The notes: a model not told the origin generated them from the sequence alone. Counted from the stretch's first letter, positions 42,262-51,175 are shown. The stretch: 64,000 nucleotides of DNA from Halorubrum sp. BV1 (GCF_000746205.1 NZ_JQKV01000001.1:50814-114813); one strand, 5' to 3'. Numbers and translations: made by a program.

Positions 42262-43460
42262 CCCGAATCACGAGCGTCTCGCTGCGGCGCGTCCTCGACT
42301 CGCGCGGGAACCCGACCGTCGAGGCCGACGTGCTCACTGAATCCGGCGGCTTCGGCCGCGGGGCGGCCCCAAGCGGGGCCTCTACCGGTGAGTACGAGGC
42401 GATCGAACTGCCGGCGAGCGAGGCGATCGCGAAGGCCAGAGAGCACGCCGTTCCGCGGCTCGAAGGCCTCTACGCCGGTGACCAGCGGGCCGTCGACAAT
42501 GCCTTGCGCGCTGCAGACGGCACCGACGACTTCTCCGCGATCGGCGCGAACAGCGCGGTCGCGATCTCGATGGCGGCAGCGAAGGCCGCCGCGGATGTGC
42601 TCGGTGCGCCGCTGTACCAGCACCTCGGCGGCGCGTTCCGCGGCGACAACTTCCCGATCCCGCTCGGAAACGTCGTCGGCGGCGGCGAACACGCCAAAGA
42701 GGCCACCCACATTCAGGAGTTCCTCGCTGCACCGGTCGGCGCGCCGAGCGTCTCGGAGGCCGTCTTCGCGAACGCCGCGGTCCACGCGGCGGTCGCGGAC
42801 GTGCTCGACGAACGCGGCGTCCCGGCGGCGAAAGGCGACGAGGGCGCGTGGGCACCGCCGATTTCGGATGCAGAGGCGTTCGAGGTCGTCGAGGAGGCGG
42901 TCGACCGTGTTGAGAGCGAGGTGGGCTTCGAAGTCCGCTTCGGCCTCGACATGGCGGCCGCAGAGCTGTACGACGAGGAGGCTGAGGCGTACGTGTACGG
43001 TGACGAGACGAAGTCGACGGACGAGCAGGTCGAGTACGTCGCCGAACTCGTCGACGAGTACGACCTCGCGTACGTCGAGGATCCGCTCGACGAGAACGAT
43101 TACGAGGCGTTCGCGGAGCTGACCGACCGGGTCGGCGACCGGACGCTGATCTGCGGTGACGACCTGTTCGTCACCAACGTCGAACGGCTCCAAGCGGGGA
43201 TCGACGTCGGCGCGGCAAACAGCATCCTGATCAAGCCGAACCAGATCGGGACGCTGTCGGACGCGTTCGACGCGGTCGAACTCGCTGCCCGAAACGGATA
43301 CGAGACGGTCATCTCACACCGCTCGGGCGAAACCGAAGACACGACCATCGCACACCTCGCCGTGGCGACCGACGCCGGATACATCAAGACCGGCACGGTC
43401 GGCGGCGAGCGCACCGCCAAGCTGAACGAACTGGTCCGCATCGCGGACGGCGCGGTATGA
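42258..43460 (+). CDS. eno: Enolase
   Basis: A 400-residue phosphopyruvate hydratase that interconverts 2-phosphoglycerate and phosphoenolpyruvate. It has RRVLDSRGNPTVEADV, GASTGEYEA, the metal ligands in FGLDMAAAELY and EDPLDENDYE, GDDLFVTN and the signature LIKPNQIGTLSDA, then SHRSGETEDT. Length and motifs are normal. It is placed in the ribosomal operon as in most archaea. Confidence 0.97.
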   Translation: MTRITSVSLRRVLDSRGNPTVEADVLTESGGFGRGAAPSGASTGEYEAIELPASEAIAKAREHAVPRLEGLYAGDQRAVDNALRAADGTDDFSAIGANSAVAISMAAAKAAADVLGAPLYQHLGGAFRGDNFPIPLGNVVGGGEHAKEATHIQEFLAAPVGAPSVSEAVFANAAVHAAVADVLDERGVPAAKGDEGAWAPPISDAEAFEVVEEAVDRVESEVGFEVRFGLDMAAAELYDEEAEAYVYGDETKSTDEQVEYVAELVDEYDLAYVEDPLDENDYEAFAELTDRVGDRTLICGDDLFVTNVERLQAGIDVGAANSILIKPNQIGTLSDAFDAVELAARNGYETVISHRSGETEDTTIAHLAVATDAGYIKTGTVGGERTAKLNELVRIADGAV

Positions 43461-43475
43461 CGGACACCCACACGC

Positions 43476-44297
43476 ATGAGTGAAGACAACGACGCGGTCG
43501 AACTCGACGACGCGGAGACCGAGGCGGTCGACGCGGCGGTCGAGGAGGAGGCCGACACGACCGAGGAACCGACCGCCGACGCGGCCGCCGAGGGGGCGTC
43601 CGCCGACGCCGAAACTGAGGCCGCCGACGCCGAGAGCGAGGCCGCCGACGCGACGGCAGACGACGCCGAGGAAGAGGAGGTCTCCCCGTTCGACGACGAC
43701 GTCATGCCCGACGACGACGTCGACCTGCTGATCCCCGTCGAGGACTACCTCTCCGCGGGTGTCCACATCGGGACCCAACAGAAGACCGCGGACATGGAGC
43801 GGTTCATCCACCGCGTCCGCGACGACGGGCTCTACGTGCTCGACGTGAGCACGACCGACCAGCGCATCCGCACCGCCGCGGACTTCCTCGCGAACTACAA
43901 CCCCGAGCAGATCCTCGTCACGTCCTCGCGGCAGTACGGCCGGTTCCCGGCCGAGAAGTTCGCGGACGCCATCGGCGCTCGCGCCCGCACCGGACGGTTC
44001 ATCCCGGGCACGCTGACGAACCCCGATTACGCCGGCTACATCGAGCCGGACGTCGTCGTGGTGACCGACCCGATCGGCGACGCGCAGGCCGTCAAGGAGG
44101 CCATCACCGTCGGCATCCCGGTCATCGCGATGTGTGACTCCAACAACCAGCTCTCGAACGTCGATCTGGTCATCCCGACCAACAACAAGGGTCGACGCGC
44201 GCTGTCGGTCGTCTACTGGCTGCTCGCCAACGAGACGCTCGACCGCCGCGGTGCCGACACCGTGTTCGCCCTCGACGACTTCGAGGACGAACTCTAA
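43476..44297 (+). CDS. rps2: 30S ribosomal protein S2 (uS2)
   Basis: A 273-residue S2. The first 75 residues are an Asp/Glu/Ala-rich extension that is typical in kind for haloarchaea but long. The conserved core begins at LIPVEDYLSAGVHIGTQQKT and includes FIPGTLTNPDYAGYIEPDVV and VGIPVIAMCDSNN. It ends the ribosomal supercluster here. Confidence 0.97.
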   Translation: MSEDNDAVELDDAETEAVDAAVEEEADTTEEPTADAAAEGASADAETEAADAESEAADATADDAEEEEVSPFDDDVMPDDDVDLLIPVEDYLSAGVHIGTQQKTADMERFIHRVRDDGLYVLDVSTTDQRIRTAADFLANYNPEQILVTSSRQYGRFPAEKFADAIGARARTGRFIPGTLTNPDYAGYIEPDVVVVTDPIGDAQAVKEAITVGIPVIAMCDSNNQLSNVDLVIPTNNKGRRALSVVYWLLANETLDRRGADTVFALDDFEDEL

Positions 44298-44394
44298 GTC
44301 GGTCGGTCAGCTTCGAGTTCGACTTTTCTGCGGGTAGAGCCACCGAACAGCCACGATTCACCGGAGAGCCGAAAGCGGATTCGAGCCTCCCGAT

Positions 44395-44739
44395 CTACAA
44401 CACGCCGATCGTGAGTGGGTAGCTCCACGCCTCCCCGTCAGAGGCTTTCACCGCAGCGATCACGATGAACACGGTGTCGACGATGCCGAGAACGGGCAGC
44501 GCCAGGAGTCCGATACCGACGAGCACCAACACGAGCGCGATGAGCGAGTAGACGGTGAACCAGATCTGCCAGTTGATGGCGTTTCGCGCGTTCTCCTTGA
44601 CGAACGCGTCGTCGGTGACGACGTAGACCACGAGTGGTCCGACGAGCCATGTGAACAGGGCGAGGACGTGCGTCAGCGCTGCCATGGTGGTGTTGTCTCC
44701 GGTTCCGCCGGTATCGACGCCGGCCGCTGTTGATCCCAT
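44395..44739 (-). CDS. DUF4870-type membrane protein
   Basis: A 114-residue protein with three membrane segments (LTHVLALFTWLVGPLVVYVV, IWFTVYSLIALVLVLVGIGL, VLGIVDTVFIVIAAVKA) and the family phrase FVKENARNAINWQIW. A CATAAATACC box about 27 bp upstream supports leaderless transcription from the ATG at 44739. The function of the family is not known. Confidence 0.85.
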   Translation of the reverse strand: MGSTAAGVDTGGTGDNTTMAALTHVLALFTWLVGPLVVYVVTDDAFVKENARNAINWQIWFTVYSLIALVLVLVGIGLLALPVLGIVDTVFIVIAAVKASDGEAWSYPLTIGVL

Positions 44740-44764
44740 GGATGCGATGTCCGCGGCTTGGTAT

Positions 44765-45355
44765 TTATGTGTTGGCGGTGTCCACCCCACTTTGATCTCC
44801 CGCTCCCTCGTCCGCCGGCGCGGACGTGTCGTACGTCCAGCGCGGTTCGATCTCGCGGTTCGCGACGACGACCCGGTCGCCGGCGTCCGTGTCGATCCGG
44901 GTCTTCCTGAGCTCGATGGCGGCGACGGTTCCGGTCACCCCCTTTGCCTCGACTCGATAGCCCGGATTGAAATCCGGGTCTCGAAGGAGGTACACGCCGG
45001 CGACCGTGTCTTCGATCATCTCTGAGAGCGCGTAGGAGACGCCGAGCGCGATGAACCCGATGGCGGTGCCGAGACTCGCCGCGATGTCGCCCATGCCGAC
45101 GACTTTCAGGAAAGTGAGCGCGACGCCGAACCAGAGGAACACGGAGACGAGCGTGACGATGAGATCGCCGACCAGCTCGCGGTCGCCGACGTACACGCGC
45201 TCGATCGACGAGCGAACAACGGCGAGGGCGATCCGGACCGTCACGTACGCGAGCGACAGGAAGACCAGCCCCGAGAGCAGCCTCGGTATCGCGACTGTCA
45301 GGCCGTCGAGGAAGTCGCGAAACGCCCCCGCGAGAAGCGACGGTATCGGTGACAT
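44765..45355 (-). CDS. MscS-family small-conductance mechanosensitive channel, short form
   Basis: A 196-residue protein with three membrane helices. The last (DIAASLGTAIGFIALGVSYA) resembles the pore helix of MscS. A beta domain follows with YLLRDPDFNPGYRVEAKGVT and RKTRIDTDAGDRVVVANREI. It lacks the long C-terminal cage of full MscS. It would release solutes on hypo-osmotic shock. The ATG at 45355 is the likely start. Confidence 0.85.
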   Translation of the reverse strand: MSPIPSLLAGAFRDFLDGLTVAIPRLLSGLVFLSLAYVTVRIALAVVRSSIERVYVGDRELVGDLIVTLVSVFLWFGVALTFLKVVGMGDIAASLGTAIGFIALGVSYALSEMIEDTVAGVYLLRDPDFNPGYRVEAKGVTGTVAAIELRKTRIDTDAGDRVVVANREIEPRWTYDTSAPADEGAGDQSGVDTANT

Positions 45356-45458
45356 GGAACACGACACGGCGGCCGCGGTGAAAAGGTACGGGACTGATTT
45401 GTCCGGCGGCGCACACGCAAGCGCAACGCCTGTAAGCACGCGGAGAGAGGAGGTTCGT

Positions 45459-46475
45459 ATGACCGTCTGTGACGCGCCGGGGAAGGTGTACCTCTTCGGC
45501 GAACACGCCGTGGTGTACGGCGAGCCGGCCGTCCCCGCGGCGATCGAGCGCCGGGCGACCGTGTCGGCCGAGCCCCGCGACGACGACCACGTTCGCGTCG
45601 AGGCCGAGGACATCTCTCTCGACGGGTTCACCGTGGAGTACGCCGGCGGGACCGACGACCGGCCGGACGTCGACGTACCGACCCCGCTCGTCGAGGCCGC
45701 GATGGGCTACGTCGACGCCGCGGTCCGACAGGCCCGCGACGCGGCGAACGCACCCGACGCCGGATTCGACATCACCGTGGAAAGCGACATCCCGCTCGGG
45801 GCCGGACTGGGTTCCTCCGCGGCCGTGGTCGTCGCCGGCATCGACGCGGCGACCCGCGCGCTCGGCGAGCCGCTCGAACCGCGGGAGCTGGCCGACAGAG
45901 CCTATCGCGCCGAACACGAGGTGCAAGACGGGCAGGCCTCCCGGGCCGACACGTTCTGCTCGACGATGGGCGGTGCGGTACGAGTGGAGGGCGACGACTG
46001 CGACCCGATAGACGCACCTAACCTCCCGTTCGTCGTCGGTTTCGACGGCGGGGCGGGCGACACGGGAGAGCTTGTGGCCGGCGTGGGCCAGCTCAGGGAC
46101 GAGTACGCGTTCGCCGCCGACACGATCACGGCGATCGGCGACGTGGTCAGAGCCGGCGAAGACCTGCTCGCCGACGCCGATCCGGGTGACGCTCCCTCGG
46201 CAGCGTTGCTCTCCGAACTCGGCGAATTGATGGATTTTAACCACGGCCTGTTAGCCGCTCTCGGTGTCTCCGCGCGCTCGCTCGACACGATGGTGTGGGC
46301 CGCTCGGGACGCGGGCGCACACGGCGCGAAGCTCACCGGCGCTGGCGGCGGCGGCTGTATCGTCGCGCTCGACCCGAGCGACGAGACGGAGACCGCGCTC
46401 TCGTTCACGCAGGGCTGTGAGGAGACGTTTCGGGCAGCGCTTGCGACGGAAGGAGTCCGGGTGGTGGAGCCGTGA
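45459..46475 (+). CDS. mvk: Mevalonate kinase
   Basis: A 338-residue GHMP kinase that phosphorylates mevalonate in the lipid (isoprenoid) pathway. It has APGKVYLFGEHAVVYGEPAV, the ATP loop PLGAGLGSSAAVVVAG and the C-terminal KLTGAGGGGCIVAL. A GGAGG site 5 bp before the ATG decides the start. The next gene overlaps by 4 bp and encodes the archaeal-pathway kinase. Confidence 0.96.
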   Translation: MTVCDAPGKVYLFGEHAVVYGEPAVPAAIERRATVSAEPRDDDHVRVEAEDISLDGFTVEYAGGTDDRPDVDVPTPLVEAAMGYVDAAVRQARDAANAPDAGFDITVESDIPLGAGLGSSAAVVVAGIDAATRALGEPLEPRELADRAYRAEHEVQDGQASRADTFCSTMGGAVRVEGDDCDPIDAPNLPFVVGFDGGAGDTGELVAGVGQLRDEYAFAADTITAIGDVVRAGEDLLADADPGDAPSAALLSELGELMDFNHGLLAALGVSARSLDTMVWAARDAGAHGAKLTGAGGGGCIVALDPSDETETALSFTQGCEETFRAALATEGVRVVEP

Positions 46476-47317
46476 CGGGTGCGAGAGACGTCTCGATCGG
46501 CGACGCCGTCGCGCCCGATGGCGGCGACGCGGCCGGCGCGTCGCCACCGCCCGTCGTGCTCAAGCTCGGCGGGAGTCTGATCACGGAAAAGGGCCGCCCG
46601 GAAACCCTCGATACGGCGGCGCTCGACGCGGCCTGCGACGCGATCGCCGCGGCCCGCGACGCCGGATCGGTATCTCGTCTCGTGGTCGTTCACGGCGGCG
46701 GGAGCTTCGGCCACCACCACGCGAGCGAGCACGGCGTCTCGACGACCGCCGGCACGAGCGACGTCACGGCGGTGATGGACGTCCACGGCGCGATGACGAC
46801 GTTGAACCGACACGTCCTCTCTCGACTTCACGACCGGGACGTGCCGGCCGTTCCGGTCCACCCGCTTTCGGTCTCTGCCCGCCCGGACGGCGCGAGCGGG
46901 GATCTGGACCTGCCGATCGGCTCGACGGCGACACTGCTCGATGAGGGGTTCGTTCCCGTCCTTCACGGCGACGGCGTCGCGACCGCCGGCGCGGGCGTGA
47001 CCGTCGTCTCAGGCGACGAGCTGGTCGTCGAACTGGCATCTGCGCTCGGGGCTGAGCGGGTCGGCGTCTGTTCGACGGTACCGGGGGTCCTCGACGCCGA
47101 CGGCGACGTGATCGACGTGATCGACGCGTTCGATCCGGTCGCGGACGCGCTCGGCGCGAGCGACGAGACGGATGTCTCCGGCGGGATGGCGGCGAAAGTC
47201 CGAGAACTGCTTGCTCTCGACGCGCCGGCACAGGTGTTCGGTGCCGACGGACTCGCGGCGTTCCTGCGGGGCGACGACGCCGGCACGCGAATCGACGGCG
47301 GGACGGAGCGGCCGTAG
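46472..47317 (+). CDS. ipk: Isopentenyl phosphate kinase
   Basis: A 281-residue amino-acid-kinase-fold enzyme that turns isopentenyl phosphate into isopentenyl diphosphate, the last step of the archaeal mevalonate pathway. It has VVLKLGGSLITEKGRPETLD, VVVHGGGSFGHHHASEHG with the catalytic His, and VSGDELVVELA. A GTG start overlaps mvk (GTGA). It is preceded by a disordered 25-residue extension. Confidence 0.95.
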   Translation: MTGARDVSIGDAVAPDGGDAAGASPPPVVLKLGGSLITEKGRPETLDTAALDAACDAIAAARDAGSVSRLVVVHGGGSFGHHHASEHGVSTTAGTSDVTAVMDVHGAMTTLNRHVLSRLHDRDVPAVPVHPLSVSARPDGASGDLDLPIGSTATLLDEGFVPVLHGDGVATAGAGVTVVSGDELVVELASALGAERVGVCSTVPGVLDADGDVIDVIDAFDPVADALGASDETDVSGGMAAKVRELLALDAPAQVFGADGLAAFLRGDDAGTRIDGGTERP

Positions 47318-47415
47318 CTCTCCCGGTATCGTGACTGATATCTGAGGGGAACAGTATATCTCACGCGACCGCGAACCGCCTGACAGCGTAGTGCGTGCTC
47401 TGCGTGACCGCCTCA

Positions 47416-48111
47416 ATGACCGATCCCACGAACCGCGGACAGTCCTCGATCGTCGGGTCCATTCTGCTTCTCGGACTCGCAGTCGTTGGCACGACGCTCG
47501 TCGGTGGGTACGGGTTATACACGCTCACGCAGACCGATGACTCGTCCGAGCACTTCGTCGACTGCGAGATCGAGTACGTTGACGACGCGGTCGTGGTGAC
47601 CCAGACCGGCGGCGACCCCGTCGACGAAGCGGGTCTCGACGTGGTGTTCCGGAACGCCTCGGGCGAATCGCGTATCGAGTTCGCGATCGACGATGGCGAC
47701 GGCGATACCGCCTTCGAGACGGGCGAGTCCGCGAGACTCGGGTCGGTTGAGTCCCAGACCACGGTGCTGGTCGTCACCGAGCAGTCGGTGATCTGTCGCG
47801 CGACCCTGACACCGTCTGACGGCACGGACGGTGACGACGGTAGCGACGAACGTGACGACGAGAGCGACGACTGGGACGATGGTACCGGCGACAGCGACAA
47901 CGACGAGGGCGACAACGACGAGGGCGACAACGACGAGGGCGATGATACTGATGATTCCGACGACGATTCGTGGTTGTGGGAATGGTTGACGGGTGGTGGC
48001 GACGACGGTGATAGCGGTGACAATTCTGACTTCGCGGAAGATGACGCCGGGGAAAATGACGGCGACGACGGAGACGGGGGGAGGGGCTGGTGGGGATGGT
48101 GGCCGTGGTAG
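47416..48111 (+). CDS. Pilin-like secreted protein with acidic repeats and Trp-rich tail
   Basis: A 231-residue protein. The class III signal RGQSSIVGSILLLGLAVVG fits cleavage by a PibD-type prepilin peptidase after Arg-Gly. A beta-rich domain of about 100 residues follows. The second half is an extreme Asp/Gly/Glu low-complexity region with the repeat GDNDE encoded by three 15-bp copies at about 47894-47938, then Trp-rich segments (SWLWEWLTGGG and GRGWWGWWPW). It could be a pilus subunit or a surface-anchored protein; the tail is odd for a pilin. Confidence 0.75.
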   Translation: MTDPTNRGQSSIVGSILLLGLAVVGTTLVGGYGLYTLTQTDDSSEHFVDCEIEYVDDAVVVTQTGGDPVDEAGLDVVFRNASGESRIEFAIDDGDGDTAFETGESARLGSVESQTTVLVVTEQSVICRATLTPSDGTDGDDGSDERDDESDDWDDGTGDSDNDEGDNDEGDNDEGDDTDDSDDDSWLWEWLTGGGDDGDSGDNSDFAEDDAGENDGDDGDGGRGWWGWWPW

Positions 48112-48469
48112 CGTTACGTCGGCCACCGAGCGTCACGTCGACTACCGCCGCGACTCGGTGACCCTTTTGTATTTTGAGTGAGCCATACATGGCCGGTGGC
48201 GGCCGACAGCGTTTCGGATTCGATTGACAGGCACCTCGTACTGGTCCGTACCGACTCGTGGTCGAACCCCGGACCGAGGCGATCGAGATACGACGCGGTG
48301 AGGCCTGCGTACGCGGTGTCGTCTTCGACGTGGCGAACCCATATCGCTTCGTCAGATCTCACTCGCTTCAGCATGTATGAACCGGTACCGAACCGGGCAG
48401 TACACGCTCGTCCCGGAGTTCTGTCTCCCGTACCGAACCCTTATTCGACCCACTACCCTCCGTTCGGAC
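48112..48469. other. Intergenic region with regulator remnant and promoter of mrp
   Basis: This 358-bp gap holds a broken response-regulator fragment on the minus strand (see separate entry). On the plus strand CCCTTATTCG (48438-48447) lies about 28 bp before the ATG at 48470 and is the likely TATA box of the Mrp gene. Confidence 0.5.
48114..48374 (-). pseudogene. Remnant of a haloarchaeal response-regulator receiver domain
   Basis: The frame begins MLKRVRSDEAIWVRHVEDD and continues TAYAGLTASYLDRLGPGFD. This is close to the start of haloarchaeal receiver domains (strand, acidic pair, then a helix of the type ADLTATFLER). After about residue 48 the similarity is lost, and the phospho-acceptor Asp and the rest are absent. 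It therefore looks like the 5' end of a broken gene. Identification is by eye. Confidence 0.5.
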
Positions 48470-49513
48470 ATGAACGAAGCGGACGTGCGAGAGCAACTTG
48501 CGACCGTGCAGGACCCCGATCTCGGCGACGATATCGTCTCTCTCAGCCTGGTGAACGACATCGACGTCGACGCGGAGGCGGCCGTCGTCCGCGTGTCGCT
48601 GGCGCTCGGTGCGCCCTTCTCGCCACACGAATCCGAGATCGCCGGCGACGTGCGAGACGCGCTCGCCGACTCACCCTTCGAGGTCGAACTCTCCGCGTCC
48701 ATTCCCGACGACCTCTCGGCGGACGAGCAGGTCCTCCCGGGCGTCCAGAACGTGATCGCGGTCGCCTCTGGAAAGGGCGGCGTCGGGAAGTCGACGATGG
48801 CGGTCAACATCGCTGCGGGGCTCTCGGAACTCGGCGCGCGCGTCGGACTCTTCGACGCCGACGTGTACGGACCGAACGTCCCGCGGATGGTCTCGGCGGA
48901 GGAGCGCCCGCAGACGGACGGTGAGACGATCGTCCCGCCCGAGAAGTTCGGCGTGAAACTAATGAGCATGGACTTTCTCACCGGCGAGGACGACCCCGTT
49001 ATCTGGCGCGGTCCGATGGTCCACAAGATCATCACGCAACTCGTCGAAGACGTCGAGTGGGGCGAACTGGACTACCTCGTCATGGACTTGCCTCCGGGCA
49101 CCGGCGACACGCAACTCACCATCCTCCAGACGCTCCCGCTGACGGGTGCCGTGATCGTCACGACGCCGCAGGAGGTCGCGCTCGACGACGCGGTGAAGGG
49201 ACTTCGGATGTTCGGCAAACACGACACGAACGTGCTCGGCGTCGCCGAGAACATGGCCGGGTTCAGGTGTCCCGACTGCGGCGGCTTCCACGAGATATTC
49301 GGCTCCGGCGGCGGGAAGGCGCTCGCGACCGAACACGACCTCCCGTTCCTCGGCGGCGTCCCCCTTGATCCCGCGGTCCGCACCGGCGGCGACGACGGCG
49401 ATCCGGTCGTGCTCGACGACGGCGAGACCGCCGACGCGTTCAAACTGATAGTCGAGAACGTCGCGAACAACGCCGGGGTTGTTCGCCGCCGAGAGGCGTC
49501 CGAGAAGCGATGA
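48470..49513 (+). CDS. apbC: Mrp/ApbC (NBP35-type) Fe-S carrier P-loop ATPase
   Basis: A 347-residue protein. The N-terminal 80 residues are a MIP18-like domain (LATVQDPDLGDDIVSLSLVN). The deviant Walker A is ASGKGGVGKST, with YLVMDLPPGTGDTQLT and VTTPQEVALDDAVKG. The CxxC pair in RCPDCGGFHEIFG should bridge an Fe-S cluster between two subunits. It loads Fe-S clusters on to target proteins. The start is the leaderless ATG at 48470. Confidence 0.95.
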   Translation: MNEADVREQLATVQDPDLGDDIVSLSLVNDIDVDAEAAVVRVSLALGAPFSPHESEIAGDVRDALADSPFEVELSASIPDDLSADEQVLPGVQNVIAVASGKGGVGKSTMAVNIAAGLSELGARVGLFDADVYGPNVPRMVSAEERPQTDGETIVPPEKFGVKLMSMDFLTGEDDPVIWRGPMVHKIITQLVEDVEWGELDYLVMDLPPGTGDTQLTILQTLPLTGAVIVTTPQEVALDDAVKGLRMFGKHDTNVLGVAENMAGFRCPDCGGFHEIFGSGGGKALATEHDLPFLGGVPLDPAVRTGGDDGDPVVLDDGETADAFKLIVENVANNAGVVRRREASEKR

Positions 49514-49839
49514 CCGGGGCGGACGAGGTCGACGGAGACGGACGGACCGACGAGCCCGAAGGGCCGCACGACGCCGCCGGCGTCGACCCGGTCGTTCCCG
49601 AGGCCGCGGGGACGGATGCGGTGGCCGACGAGTTCGCCGATGACGCCGAGGTTCGAGCGTTCCTCCGCGAAATCGCCGGGGACGTTCGCGGAGACAGCTC
49701 CGAGAGCAAACAGCTCTCGGCGATCCTCTACCGCGTGTCGGACCTGTACGACCCCGACGAGCAGACCTCGCCGGAAGAAATCTACCTCAACGTCCGCCAC
49801 ATCATGCAGATCAAACCGCAGGGCGGCATCGAGCGGTAA
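49510..49839 (+). CDS. Conserved haloarchaeal hypothetical protein
   Basis: A 109-residue protein. The first 45 residues are acidic and disordered. The rest is helical and looks conserved: VRAFLREIAGDVRGDSSESK, then AILYRVSDLYDPDEQTSPEE. It overlaps the Mrp gene by 4 bp, so it is co-expressed with an Fe-S cluster carrier. The function is unknown. Confidence 0.75.
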   Translation: MTGADEVDGDGRTDEPEGPHDAAGVDPVVPEAAGTDAVADEFADDAEVRAFLREIAGDVRGDSSESKQLSAILYRVSDLYDPDEQTSPEEIYLNVRHIMQIKPQGGIER

Positions 49840-49959
49840 TCGAGTCGTTCCGTTCGCTTCACTCGACTCTGTGATATCCCATTCCTCAGACATATAACTG
49901 TTTGAAACAGCTGTTCGCTAAAGACTGCAAACTGACCACCAAGATAGTACGTACCGCTG

Positions 49960-50292
49960 TCATTCGGAGGGTTTCATTGTCAACCCAACGGAACGATACG
50001 CCCGATACAGACGAAGTATCCAGAACCACGCGATACTGGACAGGATCAAGAGAACCAGTATTTGGACAGTGGACTCGGTTACTGTGTTCGTCAGTAATTG
50101 AACGATGAGGATCGCTGGATAGAGGGCGAAAAACAAAGCGAGAACCAACCCAACTCCTTTCAGACAGGTGACTGGATATTGTTCCACTGTTTTAGATGTT
50201 TCAATCTCAACTAAGTATCTTCGGTCGATGGTCGTGTACTCTGTATCTCTCAGGTGAGATCGTCGGTTTCGTGTGGATACCACAAGAGACAT
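49960..50292 (-). CDS. Small membrane protein next to tRNA-Leu, possible remnant cargo
   Basis: A 110-residue protein with two membrane segments (GVGLVLALFFALYPAILIVQ and IQILVLLILSSIAWFWILRL). The gene is AT-rich compared with the surrounding chromosome. It is divergent from the next membrane gene. Both lie in a short disturbed area beside a tRNA, so they may be left from an old insertion. Confidence 0.5.
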   Translation of the reverse strand: MSLVVSTRNRRSHLRDTEYTTIDRRYLVEIETSKTVEQYPVTCLKGVGLVLALFFALYPAILIVQLLTNTVTESTVQILVLLILSSIAWFWILRLYRAYRSVGLTMKPSE

Positions 50293-50318
50293 ACCAACTG
50301 TTTGAAAATATACTAGAA

Positions 50319-50822
50319 ATGTTCGATAATCTTTTTTCAGTATTGTTCACCGCTGCGCATTTCGCCCTCCTCATCGGAATATACGGCTTGTTTATTGGAG
50401 TGTGTTGGTCACCGTTCCTGACTGCGGGGCGCTTGAGAGATCTCTTCGCGGTGCTGCCGCCCAGCGGGTGGCGAGTGAACTATGTTCTGTGGATTCTCCT
50501 GCCGGCGCTCGTCTGGGGGTTTCTCTTCGGAGGCACGCTCTCAGTGAGTCTCGACGTGCGACCGCCAACGCAAGCCTCGGAGATCTACGTCGCCGGAATC
50601 GATGGGATCGTCGTGGCGACGCTGATCTCTCTCCTCCTATGGCCATTCCTACTTCTGTACGTACTCCCGAGGAGTGGACTTGATTGGGACCCTAACGAGT
50701 ACGCACCCAAGACAATCGTTCTTGTCGTCGGCAGCCTCATCTGGTACCTTGCGTTTCTGGCCGGACCAGCATACATACTGTCTATCTTCGCTGGATTCGG
50801 CGATGTTATGGCTGGTCCCTGA
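50319..50822 (+). CDS. Multi-pass membrane protein, possible remnant cargo
   Basis: A 167-residue protein from the ATG at 50319. The frame is open to 50196, but that start would overlap the divergent gene by about 100 bp. It has about four membrane segments (LFTAAHFALLIGIYGLFIGV, VNYVLWILLPALVWGFLFGG, GIVVATLISLLLWPFLLLYV, TIVLVVGSLIWYLAFLAGPA). No family is recognised. Confidence 0.5.
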   Translation: MFDNLFSVLFTAAHFALLIGIYGLFIGVCWSPFLTAGRLRDLFAVLPPSGWRVNYVLWILLPALVWGFLFGGTLSVSLDVRPPTQASEIYVAGIDGIVVATLISLLLWPFLLLYVLPRSGLDWDPNEYAPKTIVLVVGSLIWYLAFLAGPAYILSIFAGFGDVMAGP

Positions 50823-50841
50823 ATAATTGAGTCGATACACT

Positions 50842-50977
50842 ATATCGGACCTTGTTTAGACGCAGATCAACAGCTTGTTTTTTGATAATGATGTTGTTCA
50901 TCTACCCCTCAATATGCACACTGTACTGACCATGCGGGCTCAAAATGTGTCGACTGTTGAGGATTTCAACAGAGCCC
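50842..50977. mobile_element. Possible MITE-like or insertion-sequence remnant
   Basis: The stretch starts GGACCTTGTTTAGACGC and ends in the 7-bp-arm palindrome CTGTTGA-N5-TCAACAG with AGAGCCC after it. Similar ends occur in the provirus: GGGACTTGTTTAGGCAC at about 8387 and GCCCTGTTGAAATTCTCAAC at 4952. The ends form only a poor inverted pair. No transposase is present. This is a weak call. Confidence 0.3.
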
Positions 50978-50996
50978 TTCACGCAGAAATCGTTGC

Positions 50997-51021
50997 ATGC
51001 GCGGGACCGGATTTGAACCGC
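50997..51021. repeat. Duplicated 3' end of tRNA-Leu, possible att scar
   Basis: CATGCGCGGGACCGGATTTG plus AACCG (25 bp) is identical to 51089-51113, the 3' end of the tRNA-Leu(UAG) gene, in the same orientation. Such a partial tRNA copy is the usual mark of an integrated element. Only 67 bp now separate the two copies. Confidence 0.65.
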
Positions 51022-51090
51022 GAGGACTCGCTTCGCTCGTCCTCTGGGCTACAAATCCGCTCCTGCTCTTCGCTCACGTACGTTCGCTCA

Positions 51091-51175
51091 TGCGCGGGAC
51101 CGGATTTGAACCGGCGGACCCCTACGGGATAGCGTCCTAAGCGCTACGCCTTTGGCCTGGCTCGGCAACCCGCGC
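51091..51175 (-). tRNA. tRNA-Leu (anticodon TAG)
   Basis: An 85-nt class II tRNA. The acceptor is GCGCGGG/CCCGCGC with discriminator A. The anticodon stem TAGCG/CGCTA holds loop CTTAGGA, which reads TAG. The variable arm is long and the T-arm has GGTTCAAATCC. Its 3' end is duplicated at 50997-51021. Confidence 0.95.

Noticed and set aside
42388..43122. Ser/Arg-rich long frame inside enolase
   Set aside because: It is a frame-shifted shadow of the enolase gene, which is complete and carries all its signatures.
43476..43700. Acidic N-terminus of S2 as a separate or wrongly started gene
   Set aside because: Acidic extensions are normal in haloarchaeal S2, and no better start lies between the ATG at 43476 and the conserved core.
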